In this document: positions 25,105 to 35,627 of the stretch, in pieces
Position numbering within the stretch: position 1 is the stretch's first letter
How the letters are laid out: every line of letters begins with the position of its first letter
Assembly: GCA_003244105.1 (NCBI GenBank)
Contig: QHBK01000019.1
Span: 1 to 64,000, forward strand
Length of the DNA stretch: 64,000 nt
DNA from: Candidatus Eremiobacter antarcticus
GTDB taxonomy: Bacteria > Vulcanimicrobiota > Vulcanimicrobiia > Eremiobacterales > Eremiobacteraceae
Direction of reading: 5' to 3'
Notes under the pieces: model-generated
Told to the model about the DNA's origin: nothing
What the model saw: only the letters and a program-made list of their open reading frames with translations
Database searches by the model: none
Position numbers and translations under genes: made by a program

Positions 25105-27780
25105 ATGAAATCCGCCATGTCATCCCCGCTGCGTTTTGTCGCGTTGGCGATGGTTGTGCTAGGGCTGGCTTGCCTGCCGGCTCTTGCAGACACGGGCCAA
25201 CCCGCCGCCGCGAATGTGACGATCACGGGCACAGTCGTCGATCAGAACGGCTCGCTGCCCATAGCAAACGCTGTCCTGGAGCTGCAGCGCGGCGCGAAGA
25301 CCGTGGCCACTACCAGGACGAACTCGTATGGAATATTCACCTTTTCGGCACCGCCGGAGGTATATACGATTTTGGTGCGCGCCACCGGGTACGCGAGCGT
25401 GCGCTCGGACGACATCGTCACCGTCACGGGCCGCACGAACATCACGATGACCCTGCGCCGCGCCGAAAATACGGGTGACATCCGTCAGATCGGACGCGTA
25501 ACCGTGACCTCGCACGGTGGTGGCTTGCAGACCACGACGACCATTCAGCACGAGTCCGACCCTCAAACGATGTTGAGGACGAACCAGATACGCATCGCCG
25601 AAGGCCTCGCGAAGCTGCCGGGCGTCAATCCCATAGGTCAGGATTCTTCGGTCGGCGACGACATCGGCATCGACATACGTGGATTGAAGCCGAGCGAAAC
25701 GCAGGTGTTGCTTGACGGGCATCCGATTGGGCCGCTCGGAGTCTATCCTGGCGACATAGGCGGCGGCACCGGCGGTTTCAACTTCCAAGATTCACCGCTG
25801 TTCGCGGTGCAAAACTCGCTGGTCACCTACGGTTCCGGCGCCGTCGGCCTCTACGGTGTTGACGCGGTGGGCGGCTCAGTCGATCTGCAGACCTTCAACC
25901 CGACGGTTACTCCTGAGAGCATCGTGAAGTACGGTTTCGGCGATCAGGGCAAACAGTTATTCGCGGCACAGACCTCCGGAACCGACGGCAAGTTGGGTTA
26001 CGTCTTTCTTCACGGCGTCTCGGGGACGTACGGGGACTTCCAACCGCAGTTCATCCCGCAAACCGGCGCGCGCGGCAGCGATTTCACGTCGTCGACGCTC
26101 GCCCAAGACACCTACCTCGTCACAGGCAACTACACGCTGCGCAATGACCTCGGCAAACTGCGCTACGCGTTCTCACCGCAGACCTCACTCACGCTTACCG
26201 CCTACTCAGCGACATCCTGGGACGACAAGACGGGCAATGGAGACAACGACTTCATCAGTCCGGAGTACGCGTTGTTCCAAGGGCAGACCAACACGAATTG
26301 TTCTAGCCCCACTGTGCCGGCGGGCCTGAGCGTTCAAACAGACGCCGGAACGGAGTGCGTCTCACCGCAGCAATATGCGGCCGGCGCCAGCGGTCCCGCA
26401 GGGGGCGGACCGGGCGCGTTCCAGGCGATCCACAATCAAGACTATCACGCACGGCTGCTGACGAGCAGAGGCAAGAACCAGTTCGTGCTGGATGCTTTCG
26501 TGGACAACTATGGACGCGATCGCGTTCGACCCGCATCCTTCATCAACGGCTCTAACAACATACTGACGGACAAGTTCCGCACGGTCGGCATGCTCGTCAG
26601 CGACGATATCGCGACCGAGAAGAATGACGTCGGGTTTGGATTCTATTCGCAAAGGCAGTACGTCACAGGCAACAGGGTAAGTGGTGACGCAGGCTTTATC
26701 CCAAGCGCCGACCTCTTCGAGAAGCTCAGCAGCTTCTTCGTGCGCGACGCGTACACGCCGTCCGAGCAGCTCTCGATCTTCGCGAATGCCTGGCTGAAGC
26801 ACTCGCTCATCGGTGGCAACTCATTCGATCCGCGCGTCTCATTCGTGTACCGGCCGCGCGCAGAAGACGTCATCCGTCTCACCGGCGGTGGATCGTCTGC
26901 CGACCCAGCCCCGATTGCGACCACCTTCACCGGCGCGGGTGGCATCAATCCCGGCAACTGCCAGCAATTCTCCCTCGGAACTGTACCCTCGTCCAACGAG
27001 CGACCCGAGAAGGCCCGCGACCTGGAGTTCTCTGTCGCTCACCGTTTTGTGCAGGACAGCACGGCGCAGCTGACGCTGTATGACACAAACGAAAGCGACA
27101 CGATCTTCGAGGGCCAATCACCTGCTGCGGGCTTTTTGGATCTCATCAATCAAAACGGCCCAACCTATCTTCCAGGGGTGTTCAATCACATCAAATTGAT
27201 CTGCCCCAACTTCGGGGTGGGTCAGCCACCCCCGACAATCGCAAACCTGTTCGTGAACACGAACCTGAATTTAGCGAGGTCGCGAGCGCGCGGCCTCGAG
27301 CTGAGCGGCCGTCTGCGCGCGACTCCCCATTTCTTCATGGACGGCTACTACGACGTGCAATCAACGGTGATCTTCGACGCGCCCGACTTCCTCTTGATGG
27401 ACAATCCGACGCTCATCAACGGCTCCCAGCTCGAGAGAATTCCGCTTCACAAATACGGCATTTCCGCAGATTTGACGAACACCACCGGCGGGGAAATGTT
27501 CCTCGACTACACCCACTACGACGGCAACAACGGCCTGTTACGGCCGGCATACGGCGTGGCAGATATTTCTTTCACACAGCGCCTTTCGGCGCACACTTCA
27601 ATCAATCTGGGGATCTCTAACCTCTTCGACACGGCCGTTGACAACTATGGCCGCATCGGATTGGGCGTGTTCGTGCCTGAAAACGCGTTCGGCACAGACG
27701 CGAACGCGCTCGCGCAGGGATCCGAACGCTTCGGTCTATCGCCGGCGGCCATCAGCTTGACGCTGACGCAACGCATCTGA
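25105..27780 (+). CDS. TonB-dependent outer-membrane receptor 1 with carboxypeptidase-regulatory domain
   Basis: An 891-residue protein. The signal peptide covers residues 1-28. A CarboxypepD_reg-like Ig domain covers about 33-110 (TITGTVVDQNGSLPIANAVL). A plug covers about 125-265 (RIAEGLAKLPGVNPIG, DDIGIDIRGLKPSETQVLLDG, VKYGFGDQG beginning the barrel), and a 22-strand-type barrel ends in SLTLTQRI. ATG 25105 has the ribosome site AAGGAGG. Such receptors import ligands too large or scarce for porins. Its stop is one base from the phosphoesterase start. The ligand is unknown; the phosphoesterase neighbours suggest an organophosphate. Confidence 0.88.
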   Translation: MKSAMSSPLRFVALAMVVLGLACLPALADTGQPAAANVTITGTVVDQNGSLPIANAVLELQRGAKTVATTRTNSYGIFTFSAPPEVYTILVRATGYASVRSDDIVTVTGRTNITMTLRRAENTGDIRQIGRVTVTSHGGGLQTTTTIQHESDPQTMLRTNQIRIAEGLAKLPGVNPIGQDSSVGDDIGIDIRGLKPSETQVLLDGHPIGPLGVYPGDIGGGTGGFNFQDSPLFAVQNSLVTYGSGAVGLYGVDAVGGSVDLQTFNPTVTPESIVKYGFGDQGKQLFAAQTSGTDGKLGYVFLHGVSGTYGDFQPQFIPQTGARGSDFTSSTLAQDTYLVTGNYTLRNDLGKLRYAFSPQTSLTLTAYSATSWDDKTGNGDNDFISPEYALFQGQTNTNCSSPTVPAGLSVQTDAGTECVSPQQYAAGASGPAGGGPGAFQAIHNQDYHARLLTSRGKNQFVLDAFVDNYGRDRVRPASFINGSNNILTDKFRTVGMLVSDDIATEKNDVGFGFYSQRQYVTGNRVSGDAGFIPSADLFEKLSSFFVRDAYTPSEQLSIFANAWLKHSLIGGNSFDPRVSFVYRPRAEDVIRLTGGGSSADPAPIATTFTGAGGINPGNCQQFSLGTVPSSNERPEKARDLEFSVAHRFVQDSTAQLTLYDTNESDTIFEGQSPAAGFLDLINQNGPTYLPGVFNHIKLICPNFGVGQPPPTIANLFVNTNLNLARSRARGLELSGRLRATPHFFMDGYYDVQSTVIFDAPDFLLMDNPTLINGSQLERIPLHKYGISADLTNTTGGEMFLDYTHYDGNNGLLRPAYGVADISFTQRLSAHTSINLGISNLFDTAVDNYGRIGLGVFVPENAFGTDANALAQGSERFGLSPAAISLTLTQRI

Positions 27781-27781
27781 C

Positions 27782-29512
27782 GTGCGCCTCATTTCAGCCT
27801 CTCACAAGGCACTGCTCAGCGCGCTGGTGTGTGTCGCGCTCTTCGCGGCTCTCGGCGGCGCGCTGAGTCAGCATTCGCGTGTGCAAGCGCAACCGGTGAA
27901 CGCCCAGGCCGCACTGGTTGCGGCGCTGCGCGGGCACGTGAAACACGTGTTTTTCATCTACCAAGAGAACCACTCATTTGACGAATACTTCGGCACGTTC
28001 CCAGGAGCGGACAACTTGGCGACGGCCGCCGCCAGAGCGCACGGATTCCGGCAATACGATCCGACCGGCAGGCAGTGGGTGACGCCGTTTCGGATCACGG
28101 ACCCGGACATCGACAGTCCAAAACACTCGCGCGGCTCGCTGCTCGCCAAGATGAACGGTGGCAAGGCAGACCAGTACGTCGCCGTTCAAGAGCAAGACAG
28201 CGCCAAGGACGGCTACGATGCAGCCGACTCGCAGCGCATCGCGCTGCTGACGATGTCGCACTATGACTGCGACACGCTCCCGTTTTTATGGAAATACGCT
28301 CGAGGGTTCGCGCTCTACGACCGCTTCTTCCAAGGCATGACCGGCCCGTCAACCCCGGGCAACATCGAGATCATCGCTGCCCAAACCGGCCAGACGCAAT
28401 GGGCGCGCAACCCGCAGGACGCGGTCAAGAAGAACAAGGGACCCGGAGTGCCGATTGTGAGCAGCATCGATCCGGCATTTGGGCCGTATCCCGGTAAGCC
28501 AGACAAACAGGTAGAGATCAGCCAACGCTACGCCACCGTTTTGTTGACGATGAACGGGCGCAACGACGTCCGAGCGACGCAAGACACCGATGGTGTGCGC
28601 GAAGACCTCGCGCTGATGACCCGCAGCGGACGCATGCCCGTGCCTTGGGGTTGGTTCCAAGAAGGCTTCAAAGCCCCAGACGCGGCGTTGGAAGGCTACT
28701 CGAGTCATCGCAACGCCGTTCAATACTTCGGCTACATGCGCCACAACGACGTATTCTGGAAGAACGTGCATGACGTGAAGGCTCTGCTGCCGGCGTTGAG
28801 CGCCGGAACGTTGCCCGAGCGGTCGGTCGTATATATCAAAGGCGGATCCTATAACCACTTCGGCTGGCGGCCGGCCAACAAAAGCGCCTTCATCCAAAAG
28901 CATTTTCTCGGCGACGACGACCATCCGGGAACCGACGATTCTGATCGTCATGTCGCCGAAGCGTTTGTCGCCACGTTCGTAAACGCGATCGCGCGCAGCA
29001 AGTATTGGAAGGATTCCGCCATCATCGTCACGTGGGATGACAGCGGAGGGTTCTACGACCACGCGACGCCGCCGCAGTTCGAACGCTGTCCGGACGGTAA
29101 ACCCTGCGGCGACGGACCGAGGTTGCCTTTCATACTGATCTCACCATACGCGAAATCCGGCGCCGTGATCCACGATGTGGGCGACACCGGGTCGCTCGTC
29201 AAGTTGGTGAACACGCTGTTCGGTTTGCCCCCGCTTGCGTCGCTGCCCGACGAGAGGCCTTACATGCCTGAAGGGCCGCGAGACGGCAATCCGCGCCTGA
29301 CAGATCTGACGGGTGGGTTCGACCCGCAGCGGCTAAGCGGCGCCAAGCCGGTGATCCCCGCTGCCGCCGCGGAGATTCCGGACAAATATGTCAACGCTTT
29401 TCCGCCGCCTGTGAGCTGCAGGAGCCTGGGCATCGTGCCGGTACCGCTGCCGGGAACTTCGCAGCGGCCACCGCGCGGCTATGCGCCGCTTCCAGCCAAG
29501 TATATTCCCTGA
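27782..29512 (+). CDS. Secreted phosphoesterase of the AcpA/phospholipase C family (PF04185)
   Basis: A 576-residue protein with a signal peptide (residues 1-36) and a phosphoesterase domain. The metal/nucleophile motif is FFIYQENHSFDEYFGTFPG (about residues 58-76), GPSTPGNIEIIAAQ follows, and the second metal site is VTWDDSGGFYDH. This superfamily includes acid phosphatase AcpA and phosphatidylcholine/phosphatidylinositol-cleaving phospholipases C. It should release phosphate or head groups from phosphate esters outside the inner membrane. GTG 27782 follows the receptor stop by one base, so the two are coupled. Confidence 0.85.
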   Translation: MRLISASHKALLSALVCVALFAALGGALSQHSRVQAQPVNAQAALVAALRGHVKHVFFIYQENHSFDEYFGTFPGADNLATAAARAHGFRQYDPTGRQWVTPFRITDPDIDSPKHSRGSLLAKMNGGKADQYVAVQEQDSAKDGYDAADSQRIALLTMSHYDCDTLPFLWKYARGFALYDRFFQGMTGPSTPGNIEIIAAQTGQTQWARNPQDAVKKNKGPGVPIVSSIDPAFGPYPGKPDKQVEISQRYATVLLTMNGRNDVRATQDTDGVREDLALMTRSGRMPVPWGWFQEGFKAPDAALEGYSSHRNAVQYFGYMRHNDVFWKNVHDVKALLPALSAGTLPERSVVYIKGGSYNHFGWRPANKSAFIQKHFLGDDDHPGTDDSDRHVAEAFVATFVNAIARSKYWKDSAIIVTWDDSGGFYDHATPPQFERCPDGKPCGDGPRLPFILISPYAKSGAVIHDVGDTGSLVKLVNTLFGLPPLASLPDERPYMPEGPRDGNPRLTDLTGGFDPQRLSGAKPVIPAAAAEIPDKYVNAFPPPVSCRSLGIVPVPLPGTSQRPPRGYAPLPAKYIP

Positions 29513-29529
29513 ACGGGAAGGGGCAGCTT

Positions 29530-32280
29530 ATGAATTTCAGAGTACAGACCCGCGCATTTTGGTTGAGCATTGCAATTGCGACCGTTCTGTGCGCAGCCCC
29601 CGTATTGGCTGCCGATTCTGCGGCGGGGACGATAGCCGGCAGAGTGATCGAAGCGGGAACCGGACTGCCCTTGCAAGGTGTCACGGTTTCCACAGTGGGT
29701 CCGACGTCGGCCAAAGCGCTGACGGACTCGGCAGGAAAATTCTCGCTGCAGCACCTCATGCCGGGCCGCTACGGGCTCGTCGTGACCTTCACGGGTTATG
29801 AAACGACGGAGTCGAACCGTTTTGACCTTGCGACCGGTCAGAACCAATCCTTGACCTTAGCGATTCAGCCGACGCAAGGTTCGTCCAACATTCGCTCACT
29901 TGGCAAGACCACAATACGCGCCTCGGCGACGCTGCAAACGGCGGCAGTCGTTTCATCCACGATCGTCGCCCAGGGCTTGGTGAGACAAGGCATGTATTCG
30001 GCGACCCAGGCGATCGTGAAGTTGCCGGGCATCAACTATGTGGGTGCTCAAACGGCTGCACCCGTTGACGAAGTGGAGTTTGACGTCCGAGGCATCGGCG
30101 AGCTGGAGACCAGTACGTTAATAGACGGAAATCCGGTGGGTCCGCTCTTCGGAGGCGGATACGACTACGCGTTGTCGCCGGTATTCGGCTTACGGGCTGT
30201 CAAGGTGCTGTATGGCTCGGGCTCCGACCTCTACGGAGTGGATGCGATCGGCGGAGTCGTGGACATGCAGACGCTCGATCCGACTCTGCGGCCCGCGACA
30301 ACGATATCACAGGGATACGGCACCTGGAATCATTTCACGACAGCACTGACGACGACCGGATCCCTTTCCGCAGGCAGGTTCGGGTACGCGTTGGCGCTAG
30401 GAACAGACGGCAGCGACGGTCCTTTCAACCATGCGCTGATCTATCAACCTTCGGCGGCGTTCGACCCGTACGCTGTGAACCCCAACGTGCGTGCCCTCGG
30501 CGTCTACGTCGACGACAACTCGACGACCAACAAGAGCATCCTCTTAAAAGGGCGCCTGAATTTCACTGACACATCCAGTCTGACGGCGACATTCCTGGGC
30601 AGCGCCCTTTGGTTCGACAAGACGGGCAATGGTGACAACGACTTTCTTCCGTACCCGGTGGCGTTGTCGAACGGGCAAGGGCAGCTCGCCGCCGCAGCCG
30701 CCTCGGGCGGAGCAGACCCGTGCTTTAACGCAAATCCGAAAACGTTCATGCCGGGAACGAATGCGAACGGCAGCACGCCCGGCTTTGGACCTGGCGGAGT
30801 GCCGGATGGTCCGGCACAGCCGGTGTGCGTCACGCCTCAACAATTCGCGCAACTCAACGCCGGATATCAGGGCGCGGGACCCGCGTGGGCGGCATTCAGG
30901 TCTAATGCGTACTCCCTGCATTACGAATCAACGGTCGGCAAGAACACGCTGTCGATCAACACGTTCACAAATCTGTACTTGCGCGACGTTTCTCGCACAT
31001 CTCAGCTGCCGTTCTTCAATGAATCTGGCGACAACGCCGCGTGGCACAACGAGCAGTCGACGAACACGGGCGCCACGGCAAGCTACGATATTCCCGGCCG
31101 CAACCACGAGTTCGGGTTCGGGTATTTCTATGAGAACTCGTCGTACTATTTCTTGCAAGGTTCGACGGAAACGGGAGGGCAGCAACAGCCGACTCCAACC
31201 TTCCATGAGACCGCATTTTTCTTGCGCGACGCCTGGCATCCGCAGGATTCACCGCTCACGACGTATGGCAACGTGTGGTTCAAGCGCTCGACGCTTACGC
31301 AGACCCACTATACGGATCCGCGGCTGGCGTTCGTCTACACAAAGGGCAACAACGTCTTGCGGTTAGCGGGCGGGGAGACGTCAGCGCAACCGTTTCCCGC
31401 AGACATCGAGTCTTCGTTCATCCCAACGCCGGTGGGAACGTTTCTGGCGCACGTAGGATGCTCCGGACTCAACGGCGTCGGAAGCGTGCCGTCGTCGGAA
31501 CTGAAGCCGGAACAAGGCGTCGACCAGGAGTTCAGCTTTGGGCATCGGTTCAGCGGCGATTCAACCGTCCAACTCACGCTGTACAATGAGAATCTTTTCA
31601 ACAAGATCTATGACGGTCTGAACTTGCCCCTATCCGACTTGACCGTGCCCTTCGATCCTACGCCGTATGCCAATGTGGTGGCCACGACGTGCGGCATCAC
31701 GCCAACAGAAGCGCTCGGCCTGCTTGGTGTGAACGGATCGATCAACATCGGCCACACGCTTGCCCGTGGCATCGACCTGGGGGGACGAGCACGCATCTCG
31801 CACGCCCTCTTCATCGATTATGACTACAATACCGAATCGAGCATCCTCAAGTCGGATGATCCGTCCCTGATCGACCCCAACTTGGGCGGCTCTCTCGTCT
31901 TAGTCCCGAACTCTCAGCTGCCCAACGTGCCCCTGCACAAGTACTCCTACGCCCTTGACTACACGTTCGGGCACGACATCGAAGCGCGGCTCAGCAACTA
32001 TCACGTGTCCGAGAACAATCCGAAGAATCTGCCTGCCTACGGCTACTCCGACCTGACCCTGTCGGGGCCATTGGGCAAGGGCACGCTGAGCGCGACGGTC
32101 CAGAACTTATGGCGCAACGACGCGTTTTACGAAGGAAATATCGGTGAGGGATATCCGCTTGCGCTGAATAAGCTGGCGCAGCCGTCCGACTATCAGCACT
32201 TCTTCGGCGCACAAGCGACAGAGCAATTCGGTCTGCCTTTCCGGACGATCCAGTTCAACTATTCGTTCAGCGTGAGATGA
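29530..32280 (+). CDS. TonB-dependent outer-membrane receptor 2 with carboxypeptidase-regulatory domain
   Basis: A 916-residue receptor with signal peptide (1-28), CarboxypepD_reg-like domain (TIAGRVIEAGTGLPLQGVTV), plug (ATQAIVKLPGINYVGAQ, EVEFDVRGIGELETSTLIDG, LYGVDAIGGVVDMQTLDP) and barrel ending FNYSFSVR. It is clearly a paralogue of receptor 1 (same domain order, shared TGNGDNDF and VPLHKYxYALDYTFG-type segments), with divergence in the extracellular loops. Its stop overlaps the next phosphoesterase gene (ATGA). The tandem receptor-phosphoesterase pairs look like a duplicated harvesting module. Confidence 0.88.
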   Translation: MNFRVQTRAFWLSIAIATVLCAAPVLAADSAAGTIAGRVIEAGTGLPLQGVTVSTVGPTSAKALTDSAGKFSLQHLMPGRYGLVVTFTGYETTESNRFDLATGQNQSLTLAIQPTQGSSNIRSLGKTTIRASATLQTAAVVSSTIVAQGLVRQGMYSATQAIVKLPGINYVGAQTAAPVDEVEFDVRGIGELETSTLIDGNPVGPLFGGGYDYALSPVFGLRAVKVLYGSGSDLYGVDAIGGVVDMQTLDPTLRPATTISQGYGTWNHFTTALTTTGSLSAGRFGYALALGTDGSDGPFNHALIYQPSAAFDPYAVNPNVRALGVYVDDNSTTNKSILLKGRLNFTDTSSLTATFLGSALWFDKTGNGDNDFLPYPVALSNGQGQLAAAAASGGADPCFNANPKTFMPGTNANGSTPGFGPGGVPDGPAQPVCVTPQQFAQLNAGYQGAGPAWAAFRSNAYSLHYESTVGKNTLSINTFTNLYLRDVSRTSQLPFFNESGDNAAWHNEQSTNTGATASYDIPGRNHEFGFGYFYENSSYYFLQGSTETGGQQQPTPTFHETAFFLRDAWHPQDSPLTTYGNVWFKRSTLTQTHYTDPRLAFVYTKGNNVLRLAGGETSAQPFPADIESSFIPTPVGTFLAHVGCSGLNGVGSVPSSELKPEQGVDQEFSFGHRFSGDSTVQLTLYNENLFNKIYDGLNLPLSDLTVPFDPTPYANVVATTCGITPTEALGLLGVNGSINIGHTLARGIDLGGRARISHALFIDYDYNTESSILKSDDPSLIDPNLGGSLVLVPNSQLPNVPLHKYSYALDYTFGHDIEARLSNYHVSENNPKNLPAYGYSDLTLSGPLGKGTLSATVQNLWRNDAFYEGNIGEGYPLALNKLAQPSDYQHFFGAQATEQFGLPFRTIQFNYSFSVR

Positions 32281-34685
32281 GCCGAATGCGAGCCGCACGT
32301 TCAGTACGGCCGGCTCTTTTCACCCTTGTTGGATTGATCGTCATGACCGCGGCAGGCGCCCCGGCGATGCTGCCGGATGGCCGTTCCGTCACGCCGTCCG
32401 GTTTTACCATTCCGGTGGAGAATTTCGCAAGCTCGGAGCTGTTGTCGCCTGATCGCAGCAGGCTAGCTGTCTTGTCGCAGGCGGGCGGGGCCATTGACGT
32501 CATCACGATCGGCGAACATGCGATGATGTCCGATCGCCTTTCCGTGCCTTTCGCGAGCGGTATGGCGTGGACCAAGGACGGACTGTATGTTACGCGTGGT
32601 TATAGTGGCGCCATCTCTCGTTTTGCTTATCATGCGGACAGCAAGGGCGGCGCGACGTTCGCTGCGCGCCAGGACCTGCAGGTTGGCGGGCTGCTCAACG
32701 GCATCGCAGAGGATCCGAAGACGCACCGGATTGTGGTTGCCAGAACGGCAAACCAGGACGTGGAGGTTCTCGATGAGCGGACCGGCAGCGTCAGAGCGCG
32801 CCTGGCGGCGAGCGGTCAGCCCTTCGGCGTTGGCTTTGCCGGCAACGGCGTGTTCACCACATTGTATAACTCAGACCACATCGACGTCTGGCCGACCGGT
32901 GCAGGCAGCGCGAGGCACGTCGCCACGGGGCCACATCCCACCAAGTTTCTTATCGACGGCAGGCGACTGTTCGTGGCAAACGCCGACGGGCACGATGTTT
33001 GCGAAATAGACACGAACTCGTGGAAGGTGGTCAGACGGTTCGATTTAGGAGTGAGCTTCCATCAACCGCCCGGCCAGACACCGTCCAGCATGGCGATCTC
33101 ACAGGACCGCAAACAGCTCTTCGTCGCCGAGTCCGGATTCAACGACGTGGCAGTGGTTGACTTGGCGAACGGCCGATCGATCGCGCGTATCCCAACGGCA
33201 TGGTATCCGATGGACGTCATTTATCTTGCCGCTCCGACGATCGATGACGATCCGCGGATCAAGCCGCAGCTCTTCGTTCTGAGCGCGCAGGGCCTCGGTC
33301 AGCAGCCTGATCCCGGTTCTGAGCATGACGGCACCTATACCGGAATCGTTCAGCATCTCATCGTCGAGCCCCGTCGATTCGCCTCATGGTCGGCGACGGT
33401 CGCTCGCAACGATCACTTCAACGTTCCGCCGCCGCCGCCGGCCGCTGCCTTACCGCCCATCAAACATTTCGTCTTCATCGTCAAAGAGAATAAACAATTC
33501 GATGAGGTGTTCGGCGATGAACCGCGCGCCGATTCGGATCCCACACTTTTGCTTTACGGACGCAAGTACACGCCGAACGCACACGCGCTTGCCGAACGCT
33601 ACACGCTGATGGACAATTACATGGGCGATGGCGATCGGAGCGACTTCGCGCATTCTTGGACGACCCAAGGGTGGGCTAACGATTATCTCGAGCGCAACGT
33701 CTATAGCCCAGACGATCTCGCAAACAAGTCCGACCCGCGAGTGCCCGGCTCGATCTGGCCTATCTACTTATACGGTGAAGACGCCATACCGGTCGCGACC
33801 ATGGATTTCGACTGGTTCCAGAATCTCTCCGCATTGCCGCGGCAACCCAGAGCAAATGTCAGCGGCGTTTTCGGGCCGCACGGTGAGTTGATCGACGAGC
33901 TCAGCCAGCGGCATATATCATTTCGCGTGTACGGCGAACAGATGACGATGCAGCCAGACGGGAGGATCGCGCCGGGCCTTTCCTCACACGCGGCCCGCAA
34001 CTATCCCGGGGCTCACATCGACTTTAACGTGCTTGACACCCACCGTGCGCGCCTCTTTCTGGAAGATGTTCGCGCTCACGGCTTGGCGCAATATTCGTAC
34101 TTGACGCTGCCGACCGACCACACGTCCGGAACCGATCCGGGTTTTTACACGATGGGCTCGTATGTCTCGAACAACGATCTCGCGCTTGGGCAGATCATCG
34201 CGGGGCTTTCGAAGAGACCCGAGTGGCGCAGCACGGTCGTGTTCGTCACTACAGATGATCCACAGGGCACGGGAGACCACGTCGACTCGCACAGGCAGCC
34301 GGCCTTCATCATCGGTCCTTACGTACGTCATGGCTATATCGACCACACGCGCTACAGCCATCCGTCGGTGTTGCGAACCGTAGAAGTTCTTTTCGGGCTA
34401 AAACCGCTCAACATCTACGACGCTATGGCAACGCCGATGCTCTCCTCGTTCGCTCGCCAACCGAGCATCTCACAGTACCAGGCCATCGCTTCGAACGTTG
34501 GGATGACCAGGAACCCCGGCAAGCCTGTGAGCATGACATTTGAGCTCGACGGCCGAGACTCGCTCGACATACCGAATGAAGAGTGGGCCACTATCAAAGG
34601 ACCGTCAGCGCTGGCCGCTCACCTCGCGTACCTTCGAAAACTTGCCGCCGGTCGGACGGTAGTTGCCGACGCGGATGATAACTAA
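32277..34685 (+). CDS. Bifunctional YVTN/YncE beta-propeller and phosphoesterase (PF04185)
   Basis: An 802-residue exported protein. After a signal segment (residues 10-32) comes a YncE-like propeller to about residue 350 (FASSELLSPDRSRLAVLSQAGG, LFVAESGFNDVAVVDLANGR). A phosphoesterase domain follows (FVFIVKENKQFDEVFGDEPR, TLMDNYMGDGDRSDFAHSW, VFVTTDDPQGTGDHVDSHR). The active-site Asn/Gln context differs from phosphoesterase 1 (ENKQFDEVF versus ENHSFDEYF). The fusion is known from many soil bacteria. ATG 32277 overlaps the receptor stop by four bases. Confidence 0.85.
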   Translation: MSRMRAARSVRPALFTLVGLIVMTAAGAPAMLPDGRSVTPSGFTIPVENFASSELLSPDRSRLAVLSQAGGAIDVITIGEHAMMSDRLSVPFASGMAWTKDGLYVTRGYSGAISRFAYHADSKGGATFAARQDLQVGGLLNGIAEDPKTHRIVVARTANQDVEVLDERTGSVRARLAASGQPFGVGFAGNGVFTTLYNSDHIDVWPTGAGSARHVATGPHPTKFLIDGRRLFVANADGHDVCEIDTNSWKVVRRFDLGVSFHQPPGQTPSSMAISQDRKQLFVAESGFNDVAVVDLANGRSIARIPTAWYPMDVIYLAAPTIDDDPRIKPQLFVLSAQGLGQQPDPGSEHDGTYTGIVQHLIVEPRRFASWSATVARNDHFNVPPPPPAAALPPIKHFVFIVKENKQFDEVFGDEPRADSDPTLLLYGRKYTPNAHALAERYTLMDNYMGDGDRSDFAHSWTTQGWANDYLERNVYSPDDLANKSDPRVPGSIWPIYLYGEDAIPVATMDFDWFQNLSALPRQPRANVSGVFGPHGELIDELSQRHISFRVYGEQMTMQPDGRIAPGLSSHAARNYPGAHIDFNVLDTHRARLFLEDVRAHGLAQYSYLTLPTDHTSGTDPGFYTMGSYVSNNDLALGQIIAGLSKRPEWRSTVVFVTTDDPQGTGDHVDSHRQPAFIIGPYVRHGYIDHTRYSHPSVLRTVEVLFGLKPLNIYDAMATPMLSSFARQPSISQYQAIASNVGMTRNPGKPVSMTFELDGRDSLDIPNEEWATIKGPSALAAHLAYLRKLAAGRTVVADADDN

Positions 34686-34700
34686 GATAGGAGAACCTTG

Positions 34701-35609
34701 ATGCACCTCGTTCCCGTGACGCCGCCTGCCCACGTACAGACGCTCAGTCACTTCGATTATGTCGCCACCGATGCCGAACGGCGCAGAGTGTACGCCGCCC
34801 ACACCGGCAGCAATGCGTTGCTCATCGTGAATGCCGACACTGGGGCCGTGCTCGGCCAAGTGGACGTGGGGCCGCTGCACGGCGTTGCGGTCGATCCGCA
34901 AAGCGGCCACGTCTATACCGGGGATGGCGAGGCGCGAACGGTTTCTGAAGTGGATCCAGCCGGTCGAACGGTCGTGCGCTCCGCCGACGTTGACGGCAAG
35001 GTCGATGCCATCGCATACGACCCCGCCCTCCACCGCGTTTACGCCGACGAAGACGACGGCAGCCGGATTTTCGTCGTGGATACGCAGACGATGAAGCAGA
35101 TAGGCACGATCAAGATCCCAGGCCACAAGCCTGAATACTTGGCTGTCGACCCTGAAACCCATGACGTGTATCAGAACATCGACAACCTTGCGGAAGTGGC
35201 AGTCATCGATGCTGGCGAGATGAAGGTGAAACGAACGTTTCAAACACCGGACATCAAACATAACCACCCGCTGCAGTTCGATGCGACGTACCATATACTG
35301 CTCGTGGGCGGCAAGAACGGGGTCATGGCATCGTACAGTCGCGACGGCCGGTTGCTGGGAAAAGCCGCCATTCCGGCGGGAACCGACCAGTGCGACTTTG
35401 ACCAGGGAACGCATTCACTTGCCTGTGCCGCGTCCGGTAAGATCACGGTGCTCAAGCTTTCCTCGAACGGCCAGCTGACCGCAGTCGCGCAAATGGATGC
35501 CGCCGAGGGCGTCCACACGCTAGCATTTGACGGCAAGACGGGGAACATCTGGATCGTCTGGGCGCAAACCGACGGCGATTTCATCCAACAACTGTCACTT
35601 GCGCCCTGA
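34701..35609 (+). CDS. YncE-like beta-propeller protein without visible signal peptide
   Basis: A 302-residue seven-bladed propeller of the YncE/YVTN kind. The repeated blade pattern is seen in AERRRVYAAHTGSNALLIVN, GVAVDPQSGHVYTGDG, IAYDPALHRVYADEDDG and LAVDPETHDVYQNID. ATG 34701 follows TAGGAGA and a TTG immediately precedes it. No hydrophobic N-terminal segment precedes the propeller, unlike most relatives, so it may be cytosolic or have lost its export signal. It lies 15 bases after the propeller-phosphoesterase gene. The function is unknown, probably binding. Confidence 0.8.
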   Translation: MHLVPVTPPAHVQTLSHFDYVATDAERRRVYAAHTGSNALLIVNADTGAVLGQVDVGPLHGVAVDPQSGHVYTGDGEARTVSEVDPAGRTVVRSADVDGKVDAIAYDPALHRVYADEDDGSRIFVVDTQTMKQIGTIKIPGHKPEYLAVDPETHDVYQNIDNLAEVAVIDAGEMKVKRTFQTPDIKHNHPLQFDATYHILLVGGKNGVMASYSRDGRLLGKAAIPAGTDQCDFDQGTHSLACAASGKITVLKLSSNGQLTAVAQMDAAEGVHTLAFDGKTGNIWIVWAQTDGDFIQQLSLAP

Positions 35610-35627
35610 GCTAGGACTGACGACTCC